A DNA stretch of 64,000 bases from Hypomesus transpacificus (GCF_021917145.1 NC_061063.1:1018930-1082929); one strand, 5' to 3'. Shown: positions 1-12,912, counted from the stretch's first letter. The notes: generated by a model not told the origin, from the letters alone. Numbers and translations are program-made.

Positions 1-843
1 TGTGTGTGAGTCATAACCCCGAAATGGCCAGTAAGAGTAGATGACCTTGAGTGGTTAGTTATGGTGCAGTCCTTTGGGCAACAGCGTAGATTGTGCCAGT
101 GTGTGTGTGTGTGTGTGTGTATGTGAGAGCACATGTGTGTGTGTGTGTCCCCTGGCGCAGGGGCAGATTGCTGAGCAGACAAACGTGTCAGTCACACAGA
201 GAGAGGAGCGTCTGGGAACAGGAGGACCACCCAGGCCCCTGGGCCCCTTCACTCGGACTAATCAATGAGCACAGAGAGGAGGCAGAGGGAGGAGGAGGAG
301 TGTGGAGATGGAGGGAGAGAAGAGGAGGTGGAGGAGGAGGAGATGGGGGGGTGATAAGTGATGTTTGAAAAAGGTAGAGGGAGCGAGAGAGAGAGAGCGA
401 GAGAGAGAGAGAGAGAGAGAGAGATGTAAAAGAGTTCATGGAGAGGCATACTGAAAGGAACAGAGAAAGGAGGAAGAGAGAAACAAGGAGGTGTGAGGGA
501 TTAAAAGATAGAGGATGGATGCTGGGGGGGTGTAGGTGGGTGGGGTGTAGATGGAGGGTGGAGGGTGGCGGGGTTGATGGGATGTGTAGATAGAGGATGG
601 GGTTGGGGGATGGGGTTGTAGATGGAGCATGGGATGGGGGGGTGGGGATGTCATGTGTGCTGAAGCGAGGAGGGAGAGCTGTCTCTCTGGGCTAGGCTTA
701 AGACTGTACAGACTGAGAAGCTTCATTAAAAACACTGTACCACAGAGAGAAAACCACGACGGAATCAAATCTCATCTTTTGAAAGGGAGGATGTGCCCTC
801 TGTCTCCCTCTCTGACATACATAGTGGTCTCTCTCTCTTTGAC

Positions 844-879
<36 letters not shown>

Positions 880-1501
880 AGAGGCTGTTCTTTCAAGATA
901 TTCAGTTCCTTGGCAAATTAACCTCAGAGCAGTTCTACTGATGACCCACTGTAGTTTAATCATATCTGGCTTCATAAAACGAAAATAGGGACTGTTCAAA
1001 ATGGTTTGGCTTATAATAATGTATCGTCATACTATTTAATCTATGGTAAAATGGTAATGCTGAATGATGAATCGTGTTCAACTCGTTACTGATACCCTTT
1101 TGAAATCATTTGCAAATTCACAATTTGTTCTATAGTGATGAACAATTACCAAACGTAATTTGGGATATCATAAGATTAAAAGGGCATGCCAGAATTTCAT
1201 CACATTTTGACTGGGCTGGCTTCTCTGTTAGACCAGCGGTGATTCATTGAAACCGTTCTAGAGGTTTATTAAATGTCAGTTTGTTAGCATGATTAGCAAT
1301 TGTGGGAGTAATGGAGAACATTGGAGCGGGTGTGTGATGTGTCCCTGATTTGTCCGGAATTTACTGATGTGTTTGTGTGTGTTTACTGCTGTGTGTCTGT
1401 GTGTGTGTGTATGCACTTGTCGTCTAAATCTTTTTTTCCTAAGACATCTGAAATTCAGCAATAAATGACAAGTTCAAAGACCCTGTATCCAACTGAGCCC
1501 G

Positions 1502-1535
<34 letters not shown>

Positions 1536-1649
1536 AACACTACTACAAATGTGTAGACTCTGCAGCTTAGATCTGAAATTTTTACTAAGATCCCCTGCCC
1601 TCTAAGAAACGGACTGAAGTTAAATCCACCCATTGACTACATAGAACTC

Positions 1650-1682
1650 TCACACACACACACATACACACACACACACACA

Positions 1683-1779
<97 letters not shown>

Positions 1780-1794
1780 ACCAGCACATACACA
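1650..1794. repeat. (CA)n microsatellite
   Basis: About 145 bp of CA dinucleotides with a few T or A interruptions. Confidence 0.9.
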
Positions 1795-2327
1795 CTCCCA
1801 GTCCCTGGAGGTGCAGCCAAACATCAGAGGGACATCACTGATCCCCTGTGACCAACTTTCTGTGAAGTTGCGAAGACTTCCTGTCTGGTTGGAACATGAC
1901 AGAGAACATTCCAGAAGTGCCTACAAAGACACATCAGAAGCGTTTAGGTCAGCCAGGAGACTTTCCCACCAGACAGATATGAGCATGAGGCAGAGATCAG
2001 AGGATCCTGATTCTAATTTAACTCCATTTATCTTTTGGTCCTACGATGTGTTCTAAAATTTGACAGAGGGACAACTCTCTTCGTCAAAACGTTGTTTATT
2101 TTACGTTGTATATTTTTCAAAACATAGAACAATTCAAACCATGTGCTGTCATTTTGTCTACCTGAGCAGGTGATGGTCCAAGAGTTACTGAAATGGAGTC
2201 ACTGTGGGGAGCAGGAGAGGAAGTGCTGGTGGGTCTTTTTCAGTCTGGAAGATACCTTCCAAGCCAGGACTCAATACAGCAACAGAGACGCAAGGAGAAT
2301 TGAACGGCTGCTATTTCCTCATATCCC

Positions 2328-2483
2328 ACCCCCCCCCTCCCCACGCACACACACACACTCACCCCCCCCCTCCCCCCCACACACACACACACACTCACCC
2401 CCCCCTCCCCTCCCCCCACACACACACACACTCACCCCCCCCCCCCCCCGTCCACACGCACACACACTCACCCCCCCCCCCCA
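2328..2483. repeat. C-run / CA compound repeat
   Basis: Alternating poly-C blocks and short ACACAC blocks, repeated about four times with ACTCACCCCC links. It is a compound tandem repeat, not coding. Confidence 0.85.
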
Positions 2484-4192
2484 CTCAGTTCTACACAGAT
2501 GCCTCTCCTAATTGTATTAACATTTCAGGGGTGAGAGCTGAGAATGACAGTGTGGTGAACGAGGGGGCGAGGGGTGGGGGTGGGGGGTGTATCCTGCCGT
2601 TTCTAGACTGAGCCGAAAAGTCGTATCCACCCGTGCCGTGTCTCCGTCAACGGGAGGAGTGAGGTGCCGGTGAGAGCCGGTAAGAGGATCCGACGCTGCT
2701 AAATCGGCTCAGGGGTGCGTCGGGCTGCACCCGCACACACACACACATCTACATTTGCGCACGCACACACTCACAGACATATTTCCACACCGTACTGTAC
2801 ACCACATCCCTTACTAATACTTTTCTCCTTCCTCCTTTCGTTTCTCTCTCCTCCCTCATCCTCCACTCGTGGCCTTGCCAAGCTAAGCCTGGAGGGGTCC
2901 CATCCATACAAAGACGTCCAGCTGGCGGAGAGGTGGGAGAGAGAGGGTGATAGAAAGAGAGAGAAAAATGGGAAAGAGAGATGAGGAAGGGGGGGGGGGA
3001 TTGATGTGGCTGAATACCTTTGTCAGCTAGTATTGGGCTGATGGAGAGAGGAGAAGCGGTGAGGAGAGGAGAGGAGTAGAGGTAAGGAGAGAAGGTGAGG
3101 TAAGGAGAGGAGAGGAGACTATCAAACTATAGTACTTAAAGCATCCATTTCCCATTGTGATGTAATCTGAAGTCATTCTCACACTCGGGACCATGTGTGG
3201 GTGATTCTACGTATTCTAAATTGTATGTCAAGGTGAGAGATAGAGGAGGGTTGACAAGAAGTTCTAGTGCTGAAAACAGACGTTACACCAAGGCCTTCCC
3301 AAGTTTTGAAATATCAAAGCAGTCGTTAGCCTTTAGATCGAAATGGATGTGTGTTTGAGTTAGTGTGTTGACAGCATGAGTGCTGGACCACGGACTACCC
3401 TCATCTTCGTCAGAGCTCAATGACCTCGTTTCTGTTTGTCTGTTTGTCTGTCCATGACTGTCTGTCTGCCTGTCTGTCTGCCTGTAAGCATGTGTCTATC
3501 CGTCTGTCTTTATGTGTCTGCCTGTAAACCAGTTGGTCTGTCCATGGCGGTCCATGTCTGTCTGCCTATGTGTCTGTCTGCCTAGGTGTGTACCTCCCTA
3601 CTTGTCTGTACACCTTTGCCTGTCTGTCTGCTTGCCTCTTTTTCTTTCGTTCTTTTTCTCTCCCTCCCTCTCTGACTCGCATGCGCACACACACACACAC
3701 TATCAGGCAGCCAGTCATTTGCGATGGCAACTATTTTTAGCCTGGTTGTATCTCTGCGGGTCTGATCATTTTCTCTCCTCTGTTACTATGCTCACTCTGT
3801 GGTTACCAACGACAGGCCCCATTGTCCAATCAGCTTCCTCCGTGGGTGATGGATGAGTGGATGCAGCTCTTGGCATGTTCAAATGGGTGTGTGCACGTGT
3901 GTGTGTGTGTGCGCACGTGTGTCTGTGCATGTCGACAGCTTGCTTTACACTGAACCAGACAGGCGACATGGAAGCTGCAACATTGAAATAGACAACTGAA
4001 ACAAGCCAGCACAGACCCAGTCAAACATTCTGTCTCTTTTTTCCTGTATGGTAATGTTAAACTGGAACAGCCTGTCAAACAAGGTAAGGGCTTTGTGGGA
4101 AGGATGACAAAAGGAGAGAGGGAATGATGGGGTGTGGGTAGTAAAGGAGGACTCCCCACTGTGGCCAGAACAGGAGAGGAGGAAGGCAGGGG

Positions 4193-4195
<3 letters not shown>

Positions 4196-4238
<43 letters not shown>
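4196..4238. repeat. (GT)n microsatellite
   Basis: Uninterrupted GT dinucleotides of about 42 bp. Confidence 0.9.
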
Positions 4239-4241
<3 letters not shown>

Positions 4242-4759
4242 TCCATGTGTTTTAACAGGACAATTGGTCAGAATACACACCACACTAGAAGGACATTTTG
4301 AATTAACAGGACAGGAGCAGTGTCCTGCTAATTTCGACAAAATTCTAAAAGTGTAGAATGGTTTCTATTGGTCCATTAACCCTAAAAATGCAAAAAAACC
4401 AAGATGTCCGTTTAATACATATAAACATGATTTGTGTGTAAAATCTGTGTATCACCACAGCGCCCCCTACGGCAGGTTGTGTACTAGCAGGACTTCATGA
4501 ATATGCACACAGCGTCTTATGCTGATTGGTTGTCTGCCGGAAGGTCCTGATAATTACTACACTGTCCTTCCAATTCAAGTCGCTATTTACACAGGGGATG
4601 AGTTAGCAATACGATAAAAGCAAAATGTATTATAAACCATGTATCTTGAAATATTGAATGAAATTAACAAAATATTACGTAAGTGAGTTGTTTTCTTCTT
4701 CCTGAATAAATCAAACTATGCTCTTTAGAAACGAAAAAGGAATTCTTATTTTGTCATAC

Positions 4760-4862
4760 CCCTCCTCTTCTATCAACGTGGTACAATCCGTCAAGTTTTG
4801 CCGCGAAACATTAGTACTTTCTAATTGAACACCTCTCATCCCTGCATGCGTGGAGGACGAGG
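4760..4862 (+). other. candidate non-coding first exon of the exon-array gene
   Basis: A GAGGACGAG|GTAAGA donor lies at 4862/4863. The phase-0 frame that would join the downstream array has a TGA shortly upstream and no ATG. The ATG at about 4848 would run into a stop in the next exon. If this exon is used it is therefore probably 5' UTR. Its upstream limit is unknown; 4760 is only a placeholder. Confidence 0.3.
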
Positions 4863-5286
4863 TAAGACCCATTTAATATTCTTTACACATTTAGGTACAT
4901 ATTGTTATGTAATCTGCTAAAACAATGACTAAAGGTAAATTATGCAGAATGGATTAGGTTACTTGATGTTTGTATGCACCAAAACATCTGATCTATGACA
5001 GTTTAGCTAGTTATTAGCAAGTGGCCAGTGACGTGCGGTGAGGTTCTTGGCTGGGGAGGCACGTAGGCATACTGACTCTTTCAAAATCAGATTTACAAAT
5101 ATATTTATTCAACAGAGCAGCTGCTTGCACATAGACTAATGGTTATGTTTCATATCCCTAACAAGTAACACTAGCAGGTAGTAGCATTGCTACGAGTATT
5201 ATGCTAGGTTGCTAGGTAACCGAAGCTAACTAGAGCTAGCTAGCTTCCGTTTTGGAAAATAACATCTAATATCATTAAATCATATT

Positions 5287-8200
5287 GTATACTGAAATTA
5301 CATGTACAAAGAAATGAAAGTACATTAAGAAGTGCGCAGACACACAGGTCCTGTGTAATACTCAACATGTAAGGTGCAGGAATAAGGAAGACTGAGTTTT
5401 GAAATTACATGTACAGAGGAATGAAAGTACATTAAGAAGTGCGCAGACACACAGGTCCTGTGTAATACTCAACATGTAAGGTGCAGGAATAAGGAGGACT
5501 GAGTACTGTACATGAGAAACAAACTCTCATTCAGTGATTGTTCTTTACATCTCAGATCTCCAAAGAGATGCCATGCCAGGCTGAGGATGTGGACGCATGC
5601 GGATCCTTTTCAGGCAACACACTAGAGGTAAGTTTCATCTTTTAAGGCATATTTATTGTCTAAAATAAAGTCATGAGAATGATATTCAGAAGTATTCAGA
5701 CACACAAGTACGATGTAACCTTTATATGTAAGGTGCAGGAATTTGGAGGATTGAGTTTTGAAATTACATGTACAAAGGAATGAAAGTACATTAAGAAGTG
5801 CGCAGACACACAGGTCCTGTGTAATACTCAACATGTAAGGTGCAGGAATAAGGAGGACTGAGTACTGTACATGAGAAACAAACTCTCATTCAGTGATTGT
5901 TCTTTACATCTCAGATCTCCAAAGAGATGCCATGCCAGGCTGAGGATGTGGACGCATGCGGATCCTTTTCAGGCAACACACTAAAGGTAAGTTTAATCTT
6001 TCTAAGGCTTATTTATTGTCTAAAATAAAGTCATGAGAATGATATTCAGCAGTATTCAGACACACAGGTACGATATAACCTTAATATGTAAGATGCTGGA
6101 ATTTGGAGGACTGAATTTTGAAATTACATGTACAGAGGAATGAAAGTACATTAAGAAGTGCGCAGACACACAGGTCCTGTGTAATACTCAACATGTAAGG
6201 TGCAGGAATAAGGAGGACTGAGTACTGTACATGAGAAACAAACTCTCATTCAGTGATTGTTCTTTACATCTCAGATCTCCAAAGAGATGCCATGCCAGGC
6301 TGAGGATGTGGACGCATGCGGATCCTTTTCAGGCAACACACTAGAGGTAAGTTTCATCTTTTAAGGCATATTTATTGTCTAAAATAAAGTCATGAGAATG
6401 ATATTCAGAAGTATTCAGACACACAAGTACGATGTAACCTTTATATGTAAGGTGCAGGAATTTAGAGGATTGAGTTTTGAAATTACATGTACAAAGGAAT
6501 GAAAGTACATTAAGAAGTGCGCAGACACACAGGTCCTGTGTAATACTCAACATGTAAGGTGCAGGAATAAGGAGGACTGAGTTTTGCAACACACATGTAA
6601 GGTGCAGGAATAAGGAGGACTGAGTTTTGAAATTACATGTACAGAGGAATGAAAGTACATTAAGAAGTGCGCAGACACACAGGTCCTGTGTAATACTCAA
6701 CATGTAAGGTGCAGGAATAAGGAGGACTGAGTACTGTACATGAGAAACAAACTCTCATTCAGTGATTGTTCTTTACATCTCAGATCTCCAAAGAGATGCC
6801 ATGCCAGGCTGAGGATGTGGACGCATGCGGATCCTTTTCAGGCAACACACTAGAGGTAAGTTTCATCTTTTAAGGCATATTTATTGTCTAAAATAAAGTC
6901 ATGAGAATGATATTCAGAAGTATTCAGACACACAAGTACGATGTAACCTTTATATGTAAGGTGCAGGAATTTGGAGGATTGAAGTTTTGAAATTACATGT
7001 ACAAGAGGAATGAAAGTACATTAAGAAGTGCGCAGACACACAGGTCCTGTGTAATACTCAACATGTAAGGTGCAGGAATAAGGAGGACTGAGTACTGTAC
7101 ATGAGAAACAAACTCTCATTCAGTGATTGTTCTTTACATCTCAGATCTCCAAAGAGATGCCATGCCAGGCTGAGGATGTGGACGCATGCGGATCCTTTTC
7201 AGGCAACACACTAGAGGTAAGTTTAATCTTTCTAAGGCTTATTTATTGTCTAAAATAAAGTCATGAGAATGATATTCAGCAGTATTCAGACACACAGGTA
7301 CGATATAACCTTAATATGTAAGATGCTGGAATTTGGAGGACTGAATTTTGAAATTACATGTACAGAGGAATGAAAGTACATTAAGAAGTGCGCAGACACA
7401 TAGGTCCTGTGTAATACTCAACATGTAAGGTGCAGGAATAAGGAGGACTGAGTACTGTACATGAGAAACAAACTCTCATTCAGTGATTGTTCTTTACATC
7501 TCAGATCTCCAAAGAGATGCCATGCCAGGCTGAGGATGTGGACGCATGCGGATCCTTTTCAGGCAACACACTAGAGGTAAGTTTCATATTTTAAGGCATA
7601 TTTATTGTCTAAAATAAAGTCAGGAGAATGATATTCAACAGTATTCAGACACACAGGTACGATGTAACCTTAATATGTAAGGTGCAGGAATTTGGAGGAC
7701 TGAGATTTGAAATTACATGTACAAAGGAATGAAAGTACATTAAGAAGTGCGCAGACACACAGGTCCTGTGTAATACTCAACATGTAAGGTGCAGGAATAA
7801 GGAGGACTGAGTACTGTACATGAGAAACAAACTCTCATTCAGTGATTGTTCTTTACATCTCAGATCTCCAAAGAGATGCCATGCCAGGCTGAGGATGTGG
7901 ACGCATGCGGATCCTTTTCAGGCAACACACTAGAGGTAAGTTTCATCTTTTAAGGCATATTTATTGTCTAAAATAAAGTCATGAGAATGATATTCAGAAG
8001 TATTCAGACACACAAGTACGATGTAACCTTTATATGTAAGGTGCAGGAATTTAAAGGATTGAGTTTTGAAATTACATGTACAAAGGAATGAAAGTACATT
8101 AAGAAGTGCGCAGACACACAGGTCCTGTGTAATACTCAACATGTAAGGTGCAGGAATAAGGAGGACTGAGTTTTGAAATTACATGTACAGAGGAATGAAA

Positions 8201-10372
8201 GTACATTAAGAAGTGCGCAGACACACAGGTCCTGTGTAATACTCAACATGTAAGGTGCAGGAATAAGGAGGACTGAGTACTGTACATGAGAAACAAACTC
8301 TCATTCAGTGATTGTTCTTTACATCTCAGATCTCCAAAGAGATGCCATGCCAGGCTGAGGATGTGGACGCATGCGGATCCTTTTCAGGCAACACACTAGA
8401 GGTAAGTTTCATCTTTTAAGGCATATTTATTGTCTAAAATAAAGTCATGAGAATGATATTCAGAAGTATTCAGACACACAAGTACGATGTAACCTTTATA
8501 TGTAAGGTGCAGGAATTTGGAGGATTGAGTTTTGAAATTACATGTACAAAGGAATGAAAGTACATTAAGAAGTGCGCAGACACACAGGTCCTGTGTAATA
8601 CTCAACATGTAAGGTGCAGGAATAAGGAGGACTGAGTACTGTACATGAGAAACAAACTCTCATTCAGTGATTGTTCTTTACATCTCAGATCTCCAAAGAG
8701 ATGCCATGCCAGGCTGAGGATGTGGACGCATGCGGATCCTTTTCAGGCAACACACTAGAGGTAAGTTTAATCTTTCTAAGGCTTATTCATTGTCTAAAAT
8801 AAAGTCATGAGAATGATATTCAGCAGTATTCAGACACACAGGTACGATATAACCTTAATATGTAAGATGCTGGAATTTGGAGGACTGAATTTTGAAATTA
8901 CATGTACAGAGGAATGAAAGTACATTAAGAAGTGCGCAGACACATAGGTCCTGTGTAATACTCAACATGTAAGGTGCAGGAATAAGGAGGACTGAGTACT
9001 GTACATGAGAAACAAACTCTCATTCAGTGATTGTTCTTTACATCTCAGATCTCCAAAGAGATGCCATGCCAGGCTGAGGATGTGGACGCATGCGGATCCT
9101 TTTCAGGCAACACACTAGAGGTAAGTTTCATATTTTAAGGCATATTTATTGTCTAAAATAAAGTCAGGAGAATGATATTCAACAGTATTCAGACACACAG
9201 GTACGATGTAACCTTAATATGTAAGGTGCAGGAATTTGGAGGACTGAGATTTGAAATTACATGTACAAAGGAATGAAAGTACATTAAGAAGTGCGCAGAC
9301 ACACAGGTCCTGTGTAATACTCAACATGTAAGGTGCAGGAATAAGGAGGACTGAGTACTGTACATGAGAAACAAACTCTCATTCAGTGATTGTTCTTTAC
9401 ATCTCAGATCTCCAAAGAGATGCCATGCCAGGCTGAGGATGTGGACGCATGCGGATCCTTTTCAGGCAACACACTAGAGGTAAGTTTCATCTTTTAAGGC
9501 ATATTTATTGTCTAAAATAAAGTCATGAGAATGATATTCAGAAGTATTCAGACACACAAGTACGATGTAACCTTTATATGTAAGGTGCAGGAATTTAAAG
9601 GATTGAGTTTTGAAATTACATGTACAAAGGAATGAAAGTACATTAAGAAGTGCGCAGACACACAGGTCCTGTGTAATACTCAACATGTAAGGTGCAGGAA
9701 TAAGGAGGACTGAGTTTTGAAATTACATGTACAGAGGAATGAAAGTACATTAAGAAGTGCGCAGACACACAGGTCCTGTGTAATACTCAACATGTAAGGT
9801 GCAGGAATAAGGAGGACTGAGTACTGTACATGAGAAACAAACTCTCATTCAGTGATTGTTCTTTACATCTCAGATCTCCAAAGAGATGCCATGCCAGGCT
9901 GAGGATGTGGACGCATGCGGATCCTTTTCAGGCAACACACTAGAGGTAAGTTTCATATTTTAAGGCATATTTATTGTCTAAAATAAAGTCAGGAGAATGA
10001 TATTCAACAGTATTCAGACACACAGGTACGATGTAACCTTAATATGTAAGGTGCAGGAATTTGGAGGACTGAGATTTGAAATTACATGTACAAAGGAATG
10101 AAAGTACATTAAGAAGTGCGCAGACACACAGGTCCTGTGTAATACTCAACATGTAAGGTGCAGGAATAAGGAGGACTGAGTACTGTACATGAGAAACAAA
10201 CTCTCATTCAGTGATTGTTCTTTACATCTCAGATCTCCAAAGAGATGCCATGCCAGGCTGAGGATGTGGACGCATGCGGATCCTTTTCAGGCAACACACT
10301 AGAGGTAAGTTTCATCTTTTAAGGCATATTTATTGTCCAAAATAAAGTCATGAGAATGATATTCAGCAGTTA
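5287..10372 (+). repeat. tandem exon-containing repeat array with higher-order structure
   Basis: Units of about 360 bp each carry one 72-bp exon plus intron. Spacings between exon starts are 359, 360, 509, 361, 360, 359, 466, 359, 360, 359, 466 and 359. The longer units hold an extra copy of a roughly 107-bp intronic sub-repeat containing GTGCGCAGACACACAGG. Three intron types follow the exons: A (GTAAGTTTCATCT), B (GTAAGTTTAATCT) and C (GTAAGTTTCATAT). Their order is A B A' A B C A' A B C A' C A, where A' is the longer form, so a four-unit block of about 1.55 kb has itself been duplicated. Two exon-less sub-repeats lead in at 5287-5510. Confidence 0.92.
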
Positions 10373-11890
10373 TACATTAACTTTATTTAAATCTGAATTC
10401 ATAAGAATTGCATTCAGCTGTGTATAGATTCACAGGTTTTTTTTTTTTTTTTGAGATAGCAATTGAGTGCTCATGCAAACAGACATCCACAGTTGGTTTG
10501 CGTTCTACTCGTGGGCCTCTATGAAGTCACATACAAAGATGGCAAAGGGTGCCGTATGCCAATTAGATTTTTCAACGTTTCCTGGTTTATTCTGTGAAAG
10601 TCTGCTTTTGTCCAAACTTAACTGCATGTGCCAAATGACACATGCAGTGACATGACATGGCAAAGGTAACTTAAGTTAACCAAACTTTCTCTGTAATACT
10701 CATCTTTATTTCTATGTATGTAATGAAGTATATTATATTTTATTACAGGTTGTGCAAGAACTGTTGATGGTCGGGCAACCTGTCGAGGAACCTGCGCCAT
10801 TATCACAAGGTTAACTCTTATCCTCAGTCTACATGTCACCTTCTTTGATTGCTTTTAGGCTATGAAATAATGCATTGTGGATTCAGACCTTCTTCACTCG
10901 TTTCAATGTTGTTGTCACGGCAACAGTTCAGGTAAATGGGAGGCATGTAAGCTAAATTTCAAGTGATGTGAATGTAGATTACAGAAGTAGTAGCTTTAAC
11001 CGATGACCAGGAAATTATTTTCAATCTAACAATGAACTTTTTGAATACATTACAGTGCAACAAGGAACATATAGGCCTGGCTGCTGCTCTTCAGTACGCA
11101 CGACAGCAACGACACTGCCTTCAAAATAAAAGCACTTCTAATCATATCATTCATAATGACAAATCAACTTGGAAGCAAATAATGTTCCAGCCTAAGCGCT
11201 TTACAGTGAATGTATTTGTTATTTATTATTCATCCATCAGTTGCTTGAGCATCTTGGACTTCACCGTATTTAAGGACCCTACCCTACAACAAATAAATGC
11301 TCATCCATTGTTATTTGTCTTTATTTCTTCATTTCAGCACAAAGTCAACACACAGATGCTAAGGGGGAAGAACCCAACAGAAGACTAAAAAAGAAGGACA
11401 AAGGGCCCAGCAGAAAAAAGAACACGAAGAAACATTCTGGTAAATGCGAAAACACATACTCAGTCACTAAACACCAAGTTACTTAAGTATAACTGAAGAA
11501 TGATAAAAATAAATTATCCATACCACCCAAAGGCAATATGATGACCATTCTCTTCTTTCTGCGGGATACTGTTTATACTACTACTACTATTCCTTATTTA
11601 AAACATGTTTAAAGTGGAGTTGGTTTTCATTGATTTATTTGTCTTTTTTTCTAGTATCTCTGGAAAGTGCCAGGAGAGCAAAAAAGCATCTTTGGTCTCC
11701 CATGGAGGTTGCCGCAGTCATGAGACATTTTGGCCAACACATCAAAAAAGGGAAACTGGCCACTATGATTGAATGCCAGCAATGCAAGAAGGCTGAAAAT
11801 CTTGCTCTGGCTGGTCGCTCTATCCAAAACATAAGAGATTTTGTAAGGAATCGGGGCGTAACTTTGAAAAGAAAAGAAAATCCTGGATAG
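5568..11890 (+). CDS. uncharacterised protein: tandem 24-aa exon repeats plus Myb/SANT-like C-terminal domain
   Basis: I do not recognise a named gene. Thirteen 72-bp exons (5556-5627, 5915-5986, 6275-6346, 6784-6855, 7145-7216, 7505-7576, 7864-7935, 8330-8401, 8689-8760, 9049-9120, 9408-9479, 9874-9945, 10233-10304) each follow TTTACATCTCAG and precede GTAAGT. Each is open only in phase 0 and encodes 24 residues starting ISKEMPCQAED and ending SFSGNTLE. They join in frame to 10749-10809 (VVQELLMVG...), 11338-11439 (Lys-rich linker, RLKKKDKGPSRKK) and 11655-11890 (stop TAG). The last exon encodes LWSPMEVAAVMRHF, an ECQQC pair and SIQNIRDFVRNRG, like the C-terminal domain of multicopy teleost proteins that I compare by memory only to Myb/SANT folds. 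The start shown is the first ATG in copy 1 (G at -3) and is inferred. All copies spliced would give about 440 aa. How many copies are used is unknown, and nuclear or DNA-binding activity is inference. Confidence 0.65.
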
Positions 11891-11935
11891 ATACAACACC
11901 CTGCAGCAGAGCTGAAACATATCCAACATCACATC

Positions 11936-12293
11936 CTACATCACACCCAACATCACATCCAACATCCCATCCATGACATCTAACACCATACAGCTACAGT
12001 ACATCACATCCAACATCACATCTAACACCATACAGCTACAGTACTTCACATCCAACATCACATCTAACACCATACAGCTACAGTACATCCCATCCAACAT
12101 CACATCTAACACCACACAGCTACAGTACATCCCATCCAACACCACATCTAACACCACACTGCTACAGTACATCCCATCCAACATCACATCTAACACCACA
12201 CAGCTACAGTACATCACATCCAACATCACATCTAACACCATACAGCTACAGTACATCACATCCAACATCACATCTAACACCACATCCAACACC
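11936..12293. repeat. 42-bp minisatellite just after the stop codon
   Basis: About seven copies of a 42-bp unit built on ACAGCTACAGTACATC and CATCTAACACCA start roughly 50 bp after the stop of the exon-array gene, with shorter related CATCCAACAT motifs at both ends. The period is a multiple of three, so it stays open in two frames. Position and low complexity suggest 3' UTR, not coding. Confidence 0.85.
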
Positions 12294-12698
12294 AGGCCTG
12301 TTGTAACTGGAACACTGTTAGACATGCATTGGTCTAGTAGACATGCATAATTTCATTTTGACATTTATAAATGTTTTCCTTTCTGTTCACAAATACATTT
12401 CTGTTGCTCTGATATGTGGTCAAGGCGCTGTAAAATCCAGTCTACTTCTTTCTGTTTAGTCATATTCCATTTATCCATGTTTGGCCTTTTTAATACACAT
12501 AAACTTCACGTTTGTGTATGTGTATGGCTATGGTCCTGATAAAAAAGATGGTCCTGGCAATTACTGTTTGTGTCATGGGCGGAGCTAAGTACCTCATTAT
12601 CTTGTGTCCTCTTAATACAGCATTCCGTCAGGTTCTTGTATCTTGAGTTCTGATGTGTGTATCTAACTTTTGAAGTGAGATTTGTGCTGTATGGCTCA

Positions 12699-12704
12699 AA
12701 TAAA
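12699..12704 (+). terminator. candidate polyadenylation signal for the exon-array gene
   Basis: AATAAA about 0.8 kb past the stop at 11890, with no other gene between. Confidence 0.4.
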
Positions 12705-12810
12705 ATTTTTGAAGATTCACTACATCTTTCTAGCATAAGTGGAAAGAGGTGTCCGTTTAGTGTTGCAAAAAACTGGTTTGAAAAAATTGTCCCTCTAATA
12801 CATAAGGACC

Positions 12811-12912
<102 letters not shown>

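Larger units (their letters stand above)
1..4760. other. gene-poor, microsatellite-rich region
   Basis: No coding exon with credible splice sites or recognisable protein was found on either strand. The stretch holds CA/GT runs (about 101-150, 848-878, 1503-1530, 1650-1794, 4196-4238), a GA run (about 378-424) and C-rich/CA tracts (2328-2483). It also holds purine-rich tracts (about 280-360, 2930-3120) and a degenerate CTGT/CTGC tract (3430-3650). Open frames here are low-complexity translations of these repeats. Confidence 0.6.

Noticed and set aside
5622-9686. Repeated 70-codon minus-strand open frames (MLSITQDLCVCALLN...) in the exon array
   Set aside because: They lie in the introns of the plus-strand array and recur only because the intron is duplicated. 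They have no splice or start context and no recognisable domain.
5287-10372. Array read as a CRISPR or a plain satellite
   Set aside because: Spacers are not unique, the units are far too long for CRISPR, and each unit holds a spliceable in-frame exon, unlike a plain satellite.
11032-11388. 118-codon frame overlapping the Lys-rich exon of the exon-array gene
   Set aside because: It uses a different frame from the phase-matched exon 11338-11439 and has no domain.
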